Assembly: GCF_023242475.1 (NCBI RefSeq)
Contig: NZ_JALJFG010000038.1
Location: 1-63,528, forward strand
Direction of reading: 5' to 3'
DNA: 63,528 nt
From: Pseudomonas sp. MWU15-20650
GTDB taxonomy: Bacteria; Pseudomonadota; Gammaproteobacteria; Pseudomonadales; Pseudomonadaceae
In this document: positions 25,169 through 33,218 of the stretch, piece by piece
Position numbering within the stretch: position 1 is the first letter of the stretch
Layout of the letters: the number at the start of each line of letters is the position of its first letter
Position numbers and translations under genes: made by a program
The notes under the pieces: generated by a model
What the model was told of the DNA's origin: nothing
The model's database searches: none
What the model saw: only the letters and a program-made list of their open reading frames with translations

Positions 25169-27790
25169 TCAAGCGCCCTGGCGCTTGTCCTCGACCTTCC
25201 ACTTGCCACCGTCGTAGAACGCTTTCCAACCGGTAGGCTTGCCATCCACTTCGGTCTGCACGTACTGCTCCTTGGTCTTGCGGCTGTAGCGGATCACGGC
25301 TGGACGACCATCCGGGTCCTTCTTCGGCGCTTCACACAGGAAGTGGTACTTCGGATCGATTTCGTCCTTGTGCGGCACGATTTCCAGCACCAGGGGTGCA
25401 CGGGTCTCGCGGTTCTTCGGGAACTGGCTCGCCGCCAGGAACAGGCCAGAAGCACCATCGCGCAGGATGTAGGTGTCGTTGACCTTCTCGCACTTGAGTT
25501 CAGGCATCTTCACCGGGTCCATCTTCGGCGGCGCCGCGTCACCGCTTTTCAGCAGCTTACGGGTGTTCTTGCAGGTCGGGTTGGTGCAGCCGAAGAACTT
25601 GCCGAAACGGCCCGTCTTGAGCTGCATCTCGCTGCCGCACTTGTCGCATTCCAGGCTCGGGCCTTCGTAGCCCTTGATGCGGTAGGTGCCTTCTTCAATC
25701 TCGTAGCCGTTGCAGTCCGGGTTGTTGCCGCAGATATGCAGCTTGTGCTTCTCGTCCAGCAGGTAGGCGTCCATCGCCGTGCTGCAGATCGGGCAACGGT
25801 GTTTGCCACGCAATACCAGCGACTCGGATTCACCCTCGTCATCGGCAGCGATCTCGTCACCCGGCACCAGGTTGACGGTGGCCTTGCAGCGCTCTTTCGG
25901 CGGTAGGCTGTAGCCCGAGCAACCGAGGAATACGCCTGTGGAGGCAGTACGAATCTGCATCGGCCGGCCGCAGGTCAGGCACGGGATGTCGGTCATCACC
26001 GGCTGGTTGGCTCGCATGCCGCTCTCGGCACTTTCCGCCACTTCGAGTTTCTTCTTGAAGTCGCCGTAGAACTCGTCCAGCACGTTTTTCCAGTCGCGCT
26101 CGCCCTGGGCCACGTCATCGAGGTTCTCTTCCATGCCGGCGGTAAAGCCGTAGTCCATCAGGTTGGAGAAGCTCTCGGACAGGCGCTCAGTGACGATGTC
26201 GCCCATCTTTTCCGAATAGAACCGACGGTTGTGCAGCGCCACATAACCACGGTCCTGGATGGTGGAGATGATCGCCGCATAGGTCGAAGGACGACCAATA
26301 CCGCGCTTCTCCATCTCTTTCACCAGGCTGGCTTCCGAATAACGCGCCGGTGGCTTGGTGAAGTGCTGGGACGGGTCAAGCTTGATCAGCTTCAGCGTAT
26401 CGCCCTGGGCCATGTCCGGCAGCACATCGTCATCGCCAGGCTTGGCGATTTGCGGCATCACACGGGTATAGCCATCGAACTTGAGGATACGGCCCTTGGC
26501 ACGCAGCTCAAAGTCACCAGCGCCCACGCTGACGGTGGTGGACAGGTATTGCGCCGGCAGCATCTGGCAGGCCAGGAATTGGCGCCAGATCAGCTCATAA
26601 AGGCGCTCAGCGTCACGTTCCATGCCACTGAGCTTGCTTGGCTCGGTATTAGCGTCGGAAGGACGAATCGCTTCGTGAGCCTCCTGCGCGCCTTCCTTGC
26701 TGCTATAGACATTCGGCTTCTCCGGCAGGTACTTCTTGCCGAACTCGCTTTCAATATAAGTACGCGCCATCGCGACGGCGTCCACCGACAGGTTGGTGGA
26801 GTCGGTACGCATATAGGTGATGTAGCCGGCCTCGTACAGACGCTGGGCCATCATCATGGTTTTTTTCACGCCGAAGCCCAGGCGGTTGCTCGCGGCCTGC
26901 TGCAGGGTAGACGTGATGAACGGGGCAGACGGCTTGCTGCTGGTCGGTTTGTCTTCGCGCTTGACGATGCTGTAGCTGGAAGCCTTGAGCTTCTCCAGCG
27001 CAGCCATGGCCTGGGCTTCGTTCAGCGGCTTGAACGCCTCGCCTTTCTCACGGGCCACTTCAAAGCGCACATTGGCGCCCTTGGCGGTGCCGAGGTCGGC
27101 GTGGACTTCCCAATACTCTTCGGGGTTGAACGCACGGATCTCGCGCTCACGCTCCACCACCAGCTTCACCGCTACCGATTGCACACGGCCGGCGGACAGG
27201 CCACGGGCGATCTTCGCCCACAGCAGTGGCGAGACCATGTAGCCCACGACGCGGTCGAGGAACCGACGGGCCTGCTGGGCGTTGACGCGGTCAATGTCCA
27301 GTTCGCCCGGCTTGGAGAAGGCTTCCTGGATGGCTTTCTTGGTGATTTCGTTGAACACCACGCGCTTGTAGCGGCTGTCGTCACCGCCGATGGCTTCCCG
27401 CAGGTGCCAGGCAATGGCTTCCCCTTCGCGGTCCAAGTCCGTCGCGAGATAGATGGTGTCAGCATCCTTGGCGAGCCGGCGCAGCTCCTCGATCACCTTC
27501 TCCTTGCCGGGAAGGATTTCGTACTTGGCCTTCCAGCCATGATCCGGGTCCACACCCATGCGCGAGACGAGCTGCTTGCGCGCTTTCTCTTTAGGTGAGA
27601 GTACCGGACCTTCGCCCGCAGCCGCCTTGCCGCGCTTGGCGGCAGGCTCCTTGCTGGCGCTAGCCGAACCGCTGGTGGGCAGGTCTCGGATATGGCCGAT
27701 ACTCGACTTCACCACGTACTCGTTACCCAAGTACTTGTTGATGGTCTTGGCCTTAGCCGGGGATTCCACAATGACCAGCGATTTGCCCAT
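25169..27790 (-). CDS. topA: DNA topoisomerase I
   Basis: Type IA enzyme that relaxes negative supercoils. The 873-residue product has the N-terminal Toprim domain (MGKSLVIVESPAKAKTI), the active-site tyrosine in YITYMRTDSTN (about residue 325), and three C-terminal zinc-finger regions with paired cysteines (CLTCGRP, CPICSTAMD, CDKCGSEM), followed by a further zinc-ribbon-like tail. ATG 27790 is the family start; 26 codons of open frame upstream overlap the promoter. A sigma70 promoter lies about 60 bp upstream and a terminator follows, so it is probably monocistronic. Confidence 0.97.
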   Translation of the reverse strand: MGKSLVIVESPAKAKTINKYLGNEYVVKSSIGHIRDLPTSGSASASKEPAAKRGKAAAGEGPVLSPKEKARKQLVSRMGVDPDHGWKAKYEILPGKEKVIEELRRLAKDADTIYLATDLDREGEAIAWHLREAIGGDDSRYKRVVFNEITKKAIQEAFSKPGELDIDRVNAQQARRFLDRVVGYMVSPLLWAKIARGLSAGRVQSVAVKLVVEREREIRAFNPEEYWEVHADLGTAKGANVRFEVAREKGEAFKPLNEAQAMAALEKLKASSYSIVKREDKPTSSKPSAPFITSTLQQAASNRLGFGVKKTMMMAQRLYEAGYITYMRTDSTNLSVDAVAMARTYIESEFGKKYLPEKPNVYSSKEGAQEAHEAIRPSDANTEPSKLSGMERDAERLYELIWRQFLACQMLPAQYLSTTVSVGAGDFELRAKGRILKFDGYTRVMPQIAKPGDDDVLPDMAQGDTLKLIKLDPSQHFTKPPARYSEASLVKEMEKRGIGRPSTYAAIISTIQDRGYVALHNRRFYSEKMGDIVTERLSESFSNLMDYGFTAGMEENLDDVAQGERDWKNVLDEFYGDFKKKLEVAESAESGMRANQPVMTDIPCLTCGRPMQIRTASTGVFLGCSGYSLPPKERCKATVNLVPGDEIAADDEGESESLVLRGKHRCPICSTAMDAYLLDEKHKLHICGNNPDCNGYEIEEGTYRIKGYEGPSLECDKCGSEMQLKTGRFGKFFGCTNPTCKNTRKLLKSGDAAPPKMDPVKMPELKCEKVNDTYILRDGASGLFLAASQFPKNRETRAPLVLEIVPHKDEIDPKYHFLCEAPKKDPDGRPAVIRYSRKTKEQYVQTEVDGKPTGWKAFYDGGKWKVEDKRQGA

Positions 27791-27850
27791 GGATCGGAAA
27801 ATTCCTGAATTCGAGAAGTGAAAGGCAGTTGGCGCCTGTCGCGGCAACGC

Positions 27851-27879
27851 TATATATAGTGGCAACAAGGTGAGGTCAA
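27851..27879 (-). promoter_or_regulatory. Sigma70 promoter of topA
   Basis: On the minus strand: TTGACC (27879-27874), 17-bp spacer, TATATA (27856-27851). It is 61 bp before the topA ATG. Spacing and -35 are near consensus. Confidence 0.7.
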
Positions 27880-27904
27880 GCGCAGCATTCTGCGCGGCCT
27901 TCCT

Positions 27905-28141
27905 TTATTGCCCAGAAAAAAGACTCGGTTCGGCCTGGACCAAAGCAAAGCGCGGGACCTGCTCGCCGTCAACTTCGACGGTCTCCAGGAACATGCTCAA
28001 CGGGCGCACCCAAAAGCCGTAATCGCCATACAGTGCTTGGTAAAACACCACTTCTTCTTCGGTTTCAGAATGGCGTGCCACGTTAAAAACACGGTACTGC
28101 GGACCTTTATAATGCTGGTAGAGCCCTGGTTCGACTTTCAT
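27905..28141 (-). CDS. DUF1653 family protein
   Basis: The 78-residue protein reads KVEPGLYQHYKGPQYRVFNV..., with HYKGxxYxV and YxxLYGDYGFWVRPLSMF, the hallmarks of the DUF1653 fold, a small beta-rich domain of unknown role. No signal peptide. It lies between topA and fadA, both on the same strand, and is separated from fadA by a terminator, so it likely has its own promoter or is read with topA. Confidence 0.88.
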   Translation of the reverse strand: MKVEPGLYQHYKGPQYRVFNVARHSETEEEVVFYQALYGDYGFWVRPLSMFLETVEVDGEQVPRFALVQAEPSLFSGQ

Positions 28142-28189
28142 GCTCTGGCCCTCTCACAAAATTTGTTTAAAAAAAAATTCAAAACCGTC

Positions 28190-28221
28190 AAAAAACAAAA
28201 ACCGGGGCACTGGGCCCCGGC
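28190..28221 (-). terminator. Rho-independent terminator of fadBA
   Basis: CCGGGGC (28202-28208) pairs with GCCCCGG (28214-28220). On the minus strand the stem is followed by TTTTTGTTTTTTG. It is about 20 bp beyond the fadA stop. Confidence 0.88.
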
Positions 28222-28238
28222 TTCCGTCAACCCAACGC

Positions 28239-29414
28239 TTAGATGCGTTCGAAGACGGTGGAAATGCCTTGGCCGAGACCAATGCACATGGTTGCAACAC
28301 CCAGGTTGCCACCATTTTGCTTCATCACATTGAGCAAAGTGCCGGAGATACGCGCACCGGAGCAACCGAATGGGTGGCCCAGGGCAATCGCACCGCCGTG
28401 CAGGTTAACCTTCTCGTTCATCTTGTCGAGCACTTTCAAATCTTTCAACACTGGCAGGGCCTGTGCGGCGAAAGCTTCGTTGAGCTCGAAGAAGTCAATA
28501 TCGGAGATGGTCAGGCCCGCGCGCTTCAAGGCTTTTTGTGTGGCCGGTACTGGACCATAGCCCATGATTGCCGGGTCCACACCCGCGACTGCCATCGAAC
28601 GAATCACGGCCATCGGCTGGATACCCAGGTCCTGGGCACGTTGCGCCGACATCACGATCATGCACGAAGCACCGTCGGTGATTTGCGACGAAGTACCCGC
28701 TGTCACGGTGCCGCCCTTTGGATTGAAGGCAGGTTTCAAGGCCGCCAGGCTTTCCAGGGTGGTGTCTGGACGAATGGTTTCATCGTAGTCGAACAGCTTC
28801 AGGAAACCGTTTTCGTCGTAGCCGTTCATCGGGATGATTTCATCCTTGAACTTGCCTTCCACGGTCGCCTTATGGGCGAGCTGGTGAGAACGCAGGCCGA
28901 ACGCATCCTGGGCTTCACGGGTAATGCCGTGCATCTTGCCGAGCATTTCCGCAGTCAGGCCCATCATGCCCGAGGCTTTCGCCGCGTAGAGAGACATGTG
29001 CGGGTTCGGATCGACGCCGTGCATCATGCTCACATGGCCCATGTGCTCCACGCCGCCGACGACGAACACGTCACCGTTGCCGGTCATGATCGCTTGTGCA
29101 GCCGTGTGCAGCGCGCTCATGGACGAACCACACAGGCGACTGACGGTCTGGCCGGCCGCCGTGTGCGGGATCTGGGTCATCAAGGAGGCCATGCGCGCGA
29201 TGTTCCAGCCCTGCTCCAGGGTCTGGTTGACGCAGCCCCAGATCACGTCTTCGACTTCGTTCGGGTCGACCTTGACGTTGCGCTCCAGCAACTTGCTGAT
29301 CAGGTGCGCCGACATATCTTCGGCACGGGTGTTGCGGTGCATGCCGCCCTTGGAGCGGCCCATCGGAGTACGACCGAAGTCGACAATCACGACGTCTCTT
29401 GGATTCAAGCTCAT
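28239..29414 (-). CDS. fadA: 3-ketoacyl-CoA thiolase, beta subunit of fatty-acid oxidation complex
   Basis: Cleaves 3-ketoacyl-CoA to acetyl-CoA and a shortened acyl-CoA. The 391 residues match FadA. The acyl-accepting cysteine is C95 in RLCGSSMSAL; NEAFAAQAL and GGAIALGHPFGCSG carry catalytic histidines, and the C-terminal CIGLGQG holds the second catalytic cysteine. It is 29 bp downstream of fadB and forms the alpha2-beta2 multienzyme complex with it. Expression is expected to be PsrA-controlled from the fadB promoter. Confidence 0.97.
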   Translation of the reverse strand: MSLNPRDVVIVDFGRTPMGRSKGGMHRNTRAEDMSAHLISKLLERNVKVDPNEVEDVIWGCVNQTLEQGWNIARMASLMTQIPHTAAGQTVSRLCGSSMSALHTAAQAIMTGNGDVFVVGGVEHMGHVSMMHGVDPNPHMSLYAAKASGMMGLTAEMLGKMHGITREAQDAFGLRSHQLAHKATVEGKFKDEIIPMNGYDENGFLKLFDYDETIRPDTTLESLAALKPAFNPKGGTVTAGTSSQITDGASCMIVMSAQRAQDLGIQPMAVIRSMAVAGVDPAIMGYGPVPATQKALKRAGLTISDIDFFELNEAFAAQALPVLKDLKVLDKMNEKVNLHGGAIALGHPFGCSGARISGTLLNVMKQNGGNLGVATMCIGLGQGISTVFERI

Positions 29415-29443
29415 AAATATTCTCGCTCTAGTCGTCTGGGCAC

Positions 29444-31591
29444 TTAACCGAAGAAGCGCTGGCCGTTCTTGGCCATCTCACGCAGCTTCGCGGTCGGGTG
29501 GTACAGCGGGCCCAAATCAGCGTATTGATCAGCCAGGGCAACGAACTCGGCCACACCGATCGAGTCGATGTAACGCAGCGCACCGCCACGGAATGGAGGG
29601 AAACCAATACCGTACACCAGGCCCATATCGGCTTCGGCGGCGGTCTCGACGATGCCATCTTCCAGGCAGCGAACGGTTTCCAGGCACAGGGCGATCATCA
29701 TCCAGTTGATGATGTCCTCGTCGGACACCTCACGCTGCTCGTAGATGACCGGCGCGAGCACTTCGTGCACCGACGGGTCGGCAACTTTCTTCTGCTTGCC
29801 CTTCTTGTCGGTTTCGTAGGCGTAGAAGCCCTTGCCGTTCTTCTGGCCCAGGCGCTTGGCCTCGTAGAGCGCGTCGATCGCCGAGCGGCGGTCGTCTTTC
29901 ATGCGGTCCGGGAAGCCTTCAGCCATGACGTCGCGACCGTGGTGGCCAGTATCGATACCGACCACGTCCATCAGGTACGCCGGGCCCATCGGCCAGCCGA
30001 ATTTTTCCATCACCTTGTCGATGCGTACGAAGTCCACACCGGCGCTGACCAGCTTGGCGAAACCGCCGAAGTACGGGAACAGTACGCGGTTGACCAGGAA
30101 GCCCGGGCAGTCATTGACCACGATTGGGTTCTTGCCCATTTTCTTGGCGTAGGCAACGGTGGTGGCAACGGCCTGCTCGCTGGACTTCTCGCCACGGATC
30201 ACTTCCACCAGCGGCATCATGTGCACCGGGTTGAAGAAGTGCATGCCGACGAAGTTTTCCGGACGCTTGAGCGCCTTGGCCAGCAAGCTGATGGAAATGG
30301 TCGAGGTGTTCGAGGCCAGGATGGTGTCGTCTTTAACCTGGGCTTCCACTTCGGCCAGCACGGCCTGCTTGACCTTCGGGTTCTCGACAACCGCTTCGAC
30401 CACCAGGTCGACGTGGCCGAAATCGCCGTAGGACAAAGTAGGACGAATGCCGTTAAGCACCTCAGCCATTTTCGCAGCGGTCATGCGACCTTTATCAACG
30501 CGGCCGACCAGCAGCTTGGCGGCTTCGGCCAGGCCCTGTTCGATACCGTGCTCGTTGATGTCTTTCATCAGGATCGGCGTGCCTTTGGACGCCGACTGAT
30601 AAGCGATACCGCCACCCATGATACCGGCGCCGAGTACGGCAGCCTGTTTCACGTCACGGGCGATTTCGTCGTAGGCCTTGGCCTTTTTCTTCAGTTCCTG
30701 ATCGTTCAGGAACAGACCGATCAGGCTTTGGGCTGCGGAGGTCTTGGCCAGTTTGACGAAGCCTGCCGCTTCCACTTCCAGGGCTTTGTCGCGACCGAAG
30801 TTCGCGGCCTTCTGGATGGTCTTGATCGCTTCAACCGGCGCCGGGTAGTTCGGGCCGGCTTGGCCTGCCACGAAACCTTTGGCGGTTTCGAACGACATCA
30901 TTTGTTCGATCGCGTTGAGCTTGAGCTTTTCGAGCTTCGGCTGACGCTTGGCCTTGTAGTCAAATTCGCCGCTGATGGCGCCCTTGATCAGGTTCAGTGC
31001 CGCTTCAGCCAGTTTGTCCGGCGCCACTACAGCGTCAACGGCACCGACCTTCAGCGCGTCTTCAGCTTTGTTTTCTTTACCGGAAGCAATCCACTCGATG
31101 GCGTTGTCGGCACCGATCAGGCGCGGCAAGCGCACGGTACCGCCGAAACCTGGGTAGATGCCCAGTTTGACTTCCGGCAGGCCGATCTTGGCAGTGGCGG
31201 ACATCACGCGAAAGTCGGCAGCCAGGCACATTTCCAGGCCGCCGCCCAACGCGATGCCATTGATCGCGGCAACGGTTGGCACGTTGAGGTCTTCGAAATC
31301 GCTGAAGATCTTGTTGGCTTCGAGGTTGCCAGCCACCAGCTCGGCATCGGGCAGCTTGAAGTTGTCGACGAATTCGGTGATGTCAGCGCCGACGATAAAC
31401 ACGTCCTTGCCGCTGGAGACGATCACGCCCTTGACCGAAGCATCTGCTTTGATGGTGTCTACAGCCTGACGCAATTCGTTCAAGGTTAGACGGTTGAACT
31501 TGTTGACGGACTCACCCTTGAGGTCGAATTTCAATTCGACGATGCCACTTTCAAGAGCCTTAACCGTGATGGCTTTACCTTCGTAAATCAT
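29444..31591 (-). CDS. fadB: Fatty-acid oxidation complex alpha subunit
   Basis: The bifunctional enoyl-CoA hydratase / 3-hydroxyacyl-CoA dehydrogenase has 715 residues, the FadB length. The crotonase domain (residues 1-190) has the oxyanion motif GIALGGGLEMCLAADF. The NAD-binding domain begins at VLGAGIMGGGIAYQSA (about residue 320), followed by the C-terminal dehydrogenase repeats. ATG 31591 (MIYEGKAITV) is the family start with GGAG 9-10 bp upstream. Upstream DNA carries a paired PsrA-like operator. Confidence 0.97.
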   Translation of the reverse strand: MIYEGKAITVKALESGIVELKFDLKGESVNKFNRLTLNELRQAVDTIKADASVKGVIVSSGKDVFIVGADITEFVDNFKLPDAELVAGNLEANKIFSDFEDLNVPTVAAINGIALGGGLEMCLAADFRVMSATAKIGLPEVKLGIYPGFGGTVRLPRLIGADNAIEWIASGKENKAEDALKVGAVDAVVAPDKLAEAALNLIKGAISGEFDYKAKRQPKLEKLKLNAIEQMMSFETAKGFVAGQAGPNYPAPVEAIKTIQKAANFGRDKALEVEAAGFVKLAKTSAAQSLIGLFLNDQELKKKAKAYDEIARDVKQAAVLGAGIMGGGIAYQSASKGTPILMKDINEHGIEQGLAEAAKLLVGRVDKGRMTAAKMAEVLNGIRPTLSYGDFGHVDLVVEAVVENPKVKQAVLAEVEAQVKDDTILASNTSTISISLLAKALKRPENFVGMHFFNPVHMMPLVEVIRGEKSSEQAVATTVAYAKKMGKNPIVVNDCPGFLVNRVLFPYFGGFAKLVSAGVDFVRIDKVMEKFGWPMGPAYLMDVVGIDTGHHGRDVMAEGFPDRMKDDRRSAIDALYEAKRLGQKNGKGFYAYETDKKGKQKKVADPSVHEVLAPVIYEQREVSDEDIINWMMIALCLETVRCLEDGIVETAAEADMGLVYGIGFPPFRGGALRYIDSIGVAEFVALADQYADLGPLYHPTAKLREMAKNGQRFFG

Positions 31592-31740
31592 CAACTGATC
31601 TCCACGATATGGAAGCTGAACAGTACACACTGGACGCTGGTCTCTGGTTTGACATTGACAGTTGCATCAATGCTCACGCCAATCAGCCAGGCACACCCGC
31701 CAGTGCGATAGTCGGGGTTCTGTATGAGCCGTCTGACAGA

Positions 31741-31767
31741 CAAACGCTCAATTCATACGCCCGTTTG
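31741..31767. promoter_or_regulatory. Putative paired PsrA operator of fadBA
   Basis: CAAACGCTCAATTC (31741-31754) and CATACGCCCGTTTG (31754-31767) share one base. The outer half-sites CAAAC and GTTTG are exact and the inner ones degenerate. The layout copies that at psrA (22658-22684). It lies about 150 bp before the fadB start. Confidence 0.6.
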
Positions 31768-31916
31768 ATTTGGGTACGCCACCTTCATCCAATTCCGGGC
31801 AATTGTCAATCGCTCCAAAGGCTAGGAAAAACGCGACTTTCCAGTCACTTCAGAACCCGCCCCTCAAGCCCGTGCATTGCCAATATCCAAATATTCACGA
31901 AATCAATAATGGAAAA

Positions 31917-32027
31917 GATGTGGGAAAAGGCTGTACAGAAAGGGATATGCGGCTAGGCTTGCCGCAACATGCAGATTTACCGGCCTGCCTGGCCACCTCC
32001 AGCCCGATGATGATGTCGGGCTTTTTA
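31917..32027 (+). ncRNA. Candidate small RNA, two hairpins and terminator
   Basis: On the plus strand a hairpin TGCGGC-N7-GCCGCA (31948-31966) is followed by an intrinsic terminator AGCCCGA-N8-TCGGGCT plus T-run (32001-32027). No plus-strand gene lies upstream for several kb, so the terminator has no known client. A -10-like AATAAT at 31905-31910 would give a start near 31917 (5' end approximate). Alternative: start near 31966 from a stationary-phase-type GCTAGGCTT. Confidence 0.35.
32001..32027 (+). terminator. Orphan Rho-independent terminator
   Basis: Seven-pair stem AGCCCGA (32001-32007) with TCGGGCT (32016-32022), 8-nt loop, then TTTTTATT. The T-run is only on the plus strand, so it does not serve the minus-strand gene that ends at 32053. 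Confidence 0.8.
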
Positions 32028-32052
32028 TTGCCTGCTTTTTTAAGGAGTGGCG

Positions 32053-32490
32053 CTACGCCAATGCCTTGAGCAGCGTATCGATAGCCTTCAAGACACTCGC
32101 GTCGCCCTTCTCACCCCAATACAAGGCGATCATTTGCTTGTCGGCCTCGATTTTGTAGACGTTCGCCGGCAGCGTTGCAAAATAAGGCAACAACTTTTCA
32201 TCAACGCATACTTCACGCCATTGATTGACCCACACGCCCGGCTCCATCTGCCAATAACTCCAGATCGCCGGCGTGCTGCCGCGTCGTGGCCGACAGTACT
32301 GCGCACACGGGCTCGGCGGCTCTTGCTTGAGCCAATGTGGCCACTCCTGGGGCGCCAGTTGCATGGCCAGGCCAATACGGCGCGCCTCCATGCGCAGGGC
32401 CATGCGCCCACTCTGCTGGCGCGACGGGCGCAGCCATGCCAGGGGGCTCAAAACCACCGCAAGGATTGACACCACTATCCAGACCGTCAT
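32053..32490 (-). CDS. Hypothetical single-pass membrane protein
   Basis: The 145-residue product has one N-terminal hydrophobic segment (residues about 2-20, TVWIVVSILAVVLSPLAWL) that probably anchors it in the inner membrane with a cytosolic or periplasmic tail. The rest has ARRIGLAMQLAPQEWPHWL and a Trp-rich middle. It is conserved in this place in pseudomonads but I know no function. ATG 32490 is the only strong start. The gene is divergent from the universal stress protein gene, 105 bp apart. Confidence 0.7.
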   Translation of the reverse strand: MTVWIVVSILAVVLSPLAWLRPSRQQSGRMALRMEARRIGLAMQLAPQEWPHWLKQEPPSPCAQYCRPRRGSTPAIWSYWQMEPGVWVNQWREVCVDEKLLPYFATLPANVYKIEADKQMIALYWGEKGDASVLKAIDTLLKALA

Positions 32491-32595
32491 ATGTGTACTC
32501 CCGAATTTCCAGATGAGCGGATTTGATCAGAGACAACCCCATCCGCTTGAAAGCAGCCATACTGAACTTATTGCAGTCCCCTGGAGGAACGCCCC

Positions 32596-33036
32596 ATGTC
32601 ATACGAACATATTCTGGTCGCGGTAGACCTGACCGAAGAGTGCGATCCAGTGATCAAGCGCGCCCGGGCTTTCGCCGTGGCCAGCGGAGCAAAGCTTTCG
32701 CTGGTGCATATCGTCGAGCCCATGGCCATGGCCTTTGGCGGCGACGTCCCCATGGACCTTTCCCAGCTTCAGCAACAACAGTTCGACCAGGCCAAGGAGC
32801 GCCTTGATCGCTTGATCCTCAAATACCCCGAAGTCACCAAGGAAAACTCCCACCTCACCTATGGCCAACCACGCCAGGAAATCCATCACCTGGCCAAGGA
32901 ACAGGGCTGCGACCTGATCGTAGTGGGTAGCCATGGCCGCCACGGCCTGGCGTTGCTGCTGGGCTCTACTGCCAATGATGTATTGCATGGCGCGCCGTGC
33001 GATGTGCTGGCGGTGAAGCTGGTTAAATCCTCATAA
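32596..33036 (+). CDS. Universal stress protein (UspA family)
   Basis: The 146-residue single UspA domain starts MSYEHILVAVDLTEE. The ATP-binding type motif GSHGRHGLALLLGSTANDVL near the C-terminus matches G-2x-G-9x-G(S/T). ATG has CTGGAGGAA upstream. It is monocistronic, followed by a REP pair and a bidirectional terminator. The exact stress response is not deducible. Confidence 0.92.
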   Translation: MSYEHILVAVDLTEECDPVIKRARAFAVASGAKLSLVHIVEPMAMAFGGDVPMDLSQLQQQQFDQAKERLDRLILKYPEVTKENSHLTYGQPRQEIHHLAKEQGCDLIVVGSHGRHGLALLLGSTANDVLHGAPCDVLAVKLVKSS

Positions 33037-33052
33037 GCACAACAGGGATCCA

Positions 33053-33146
33053 ATGTGGGAGGGGGCGTGCTCCCGATAGCGGTGTTTCAGTCACCCGATG
33101 TATCAACTGACAGACTGCTATCGGGAGCAAGCCCCCTCCCACATTT
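33053..33146. repeat. REP-like inverted pair
   Basis: AATGTGGGAGGGGGCGTGCT and, opposed, CTATCGGGAGCAAGCCCCCT ... CACATT, with a short spacer. Between the convergent usp and ABC-F genes, before the shared terminator. Confidence 0.8.
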
Positions 33147-33162
33147 GAACTGCATTCCATAT

Positions 33163-33203
33163 AAAAAACCCGGTGTTCATCCAAGTGAACACCGGGTTTT
33201 TTA
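33163..33203. terminator. Bidirectional Rho-independent terminator
   Basis: CCCGGTGTTCA (33169-33179) pairs with TGAACACCGGG (33186-33196), flanked by AAAAAA on the left and TTTTTT on the right. It can serve both the usp gene and the convergent ABC-F gene. Confidence 0.92.
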
Positions 33204-33218
33204 ATGCACCGGAATCAC

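Larger units (their letters stand above)
31592..32052. other. 461-bp region upstream of fadB
   Basis: Contains the fadBA promoter region with PsrA-like sites on one side, and on the plus strand a possible small RNA ending in an intrinsic terminator. A 115-codon open frame at 31609-31956 has no coding character or recognisable product and is not called. Confidence 0.6.

Noticed and set aside
31609..31956. 115-codon open frame upstream of fadB, plus strand
   Set aside because: No ribosome site, no family likeness, and it overlaps the fadBA promoter with PsrA-like sites.
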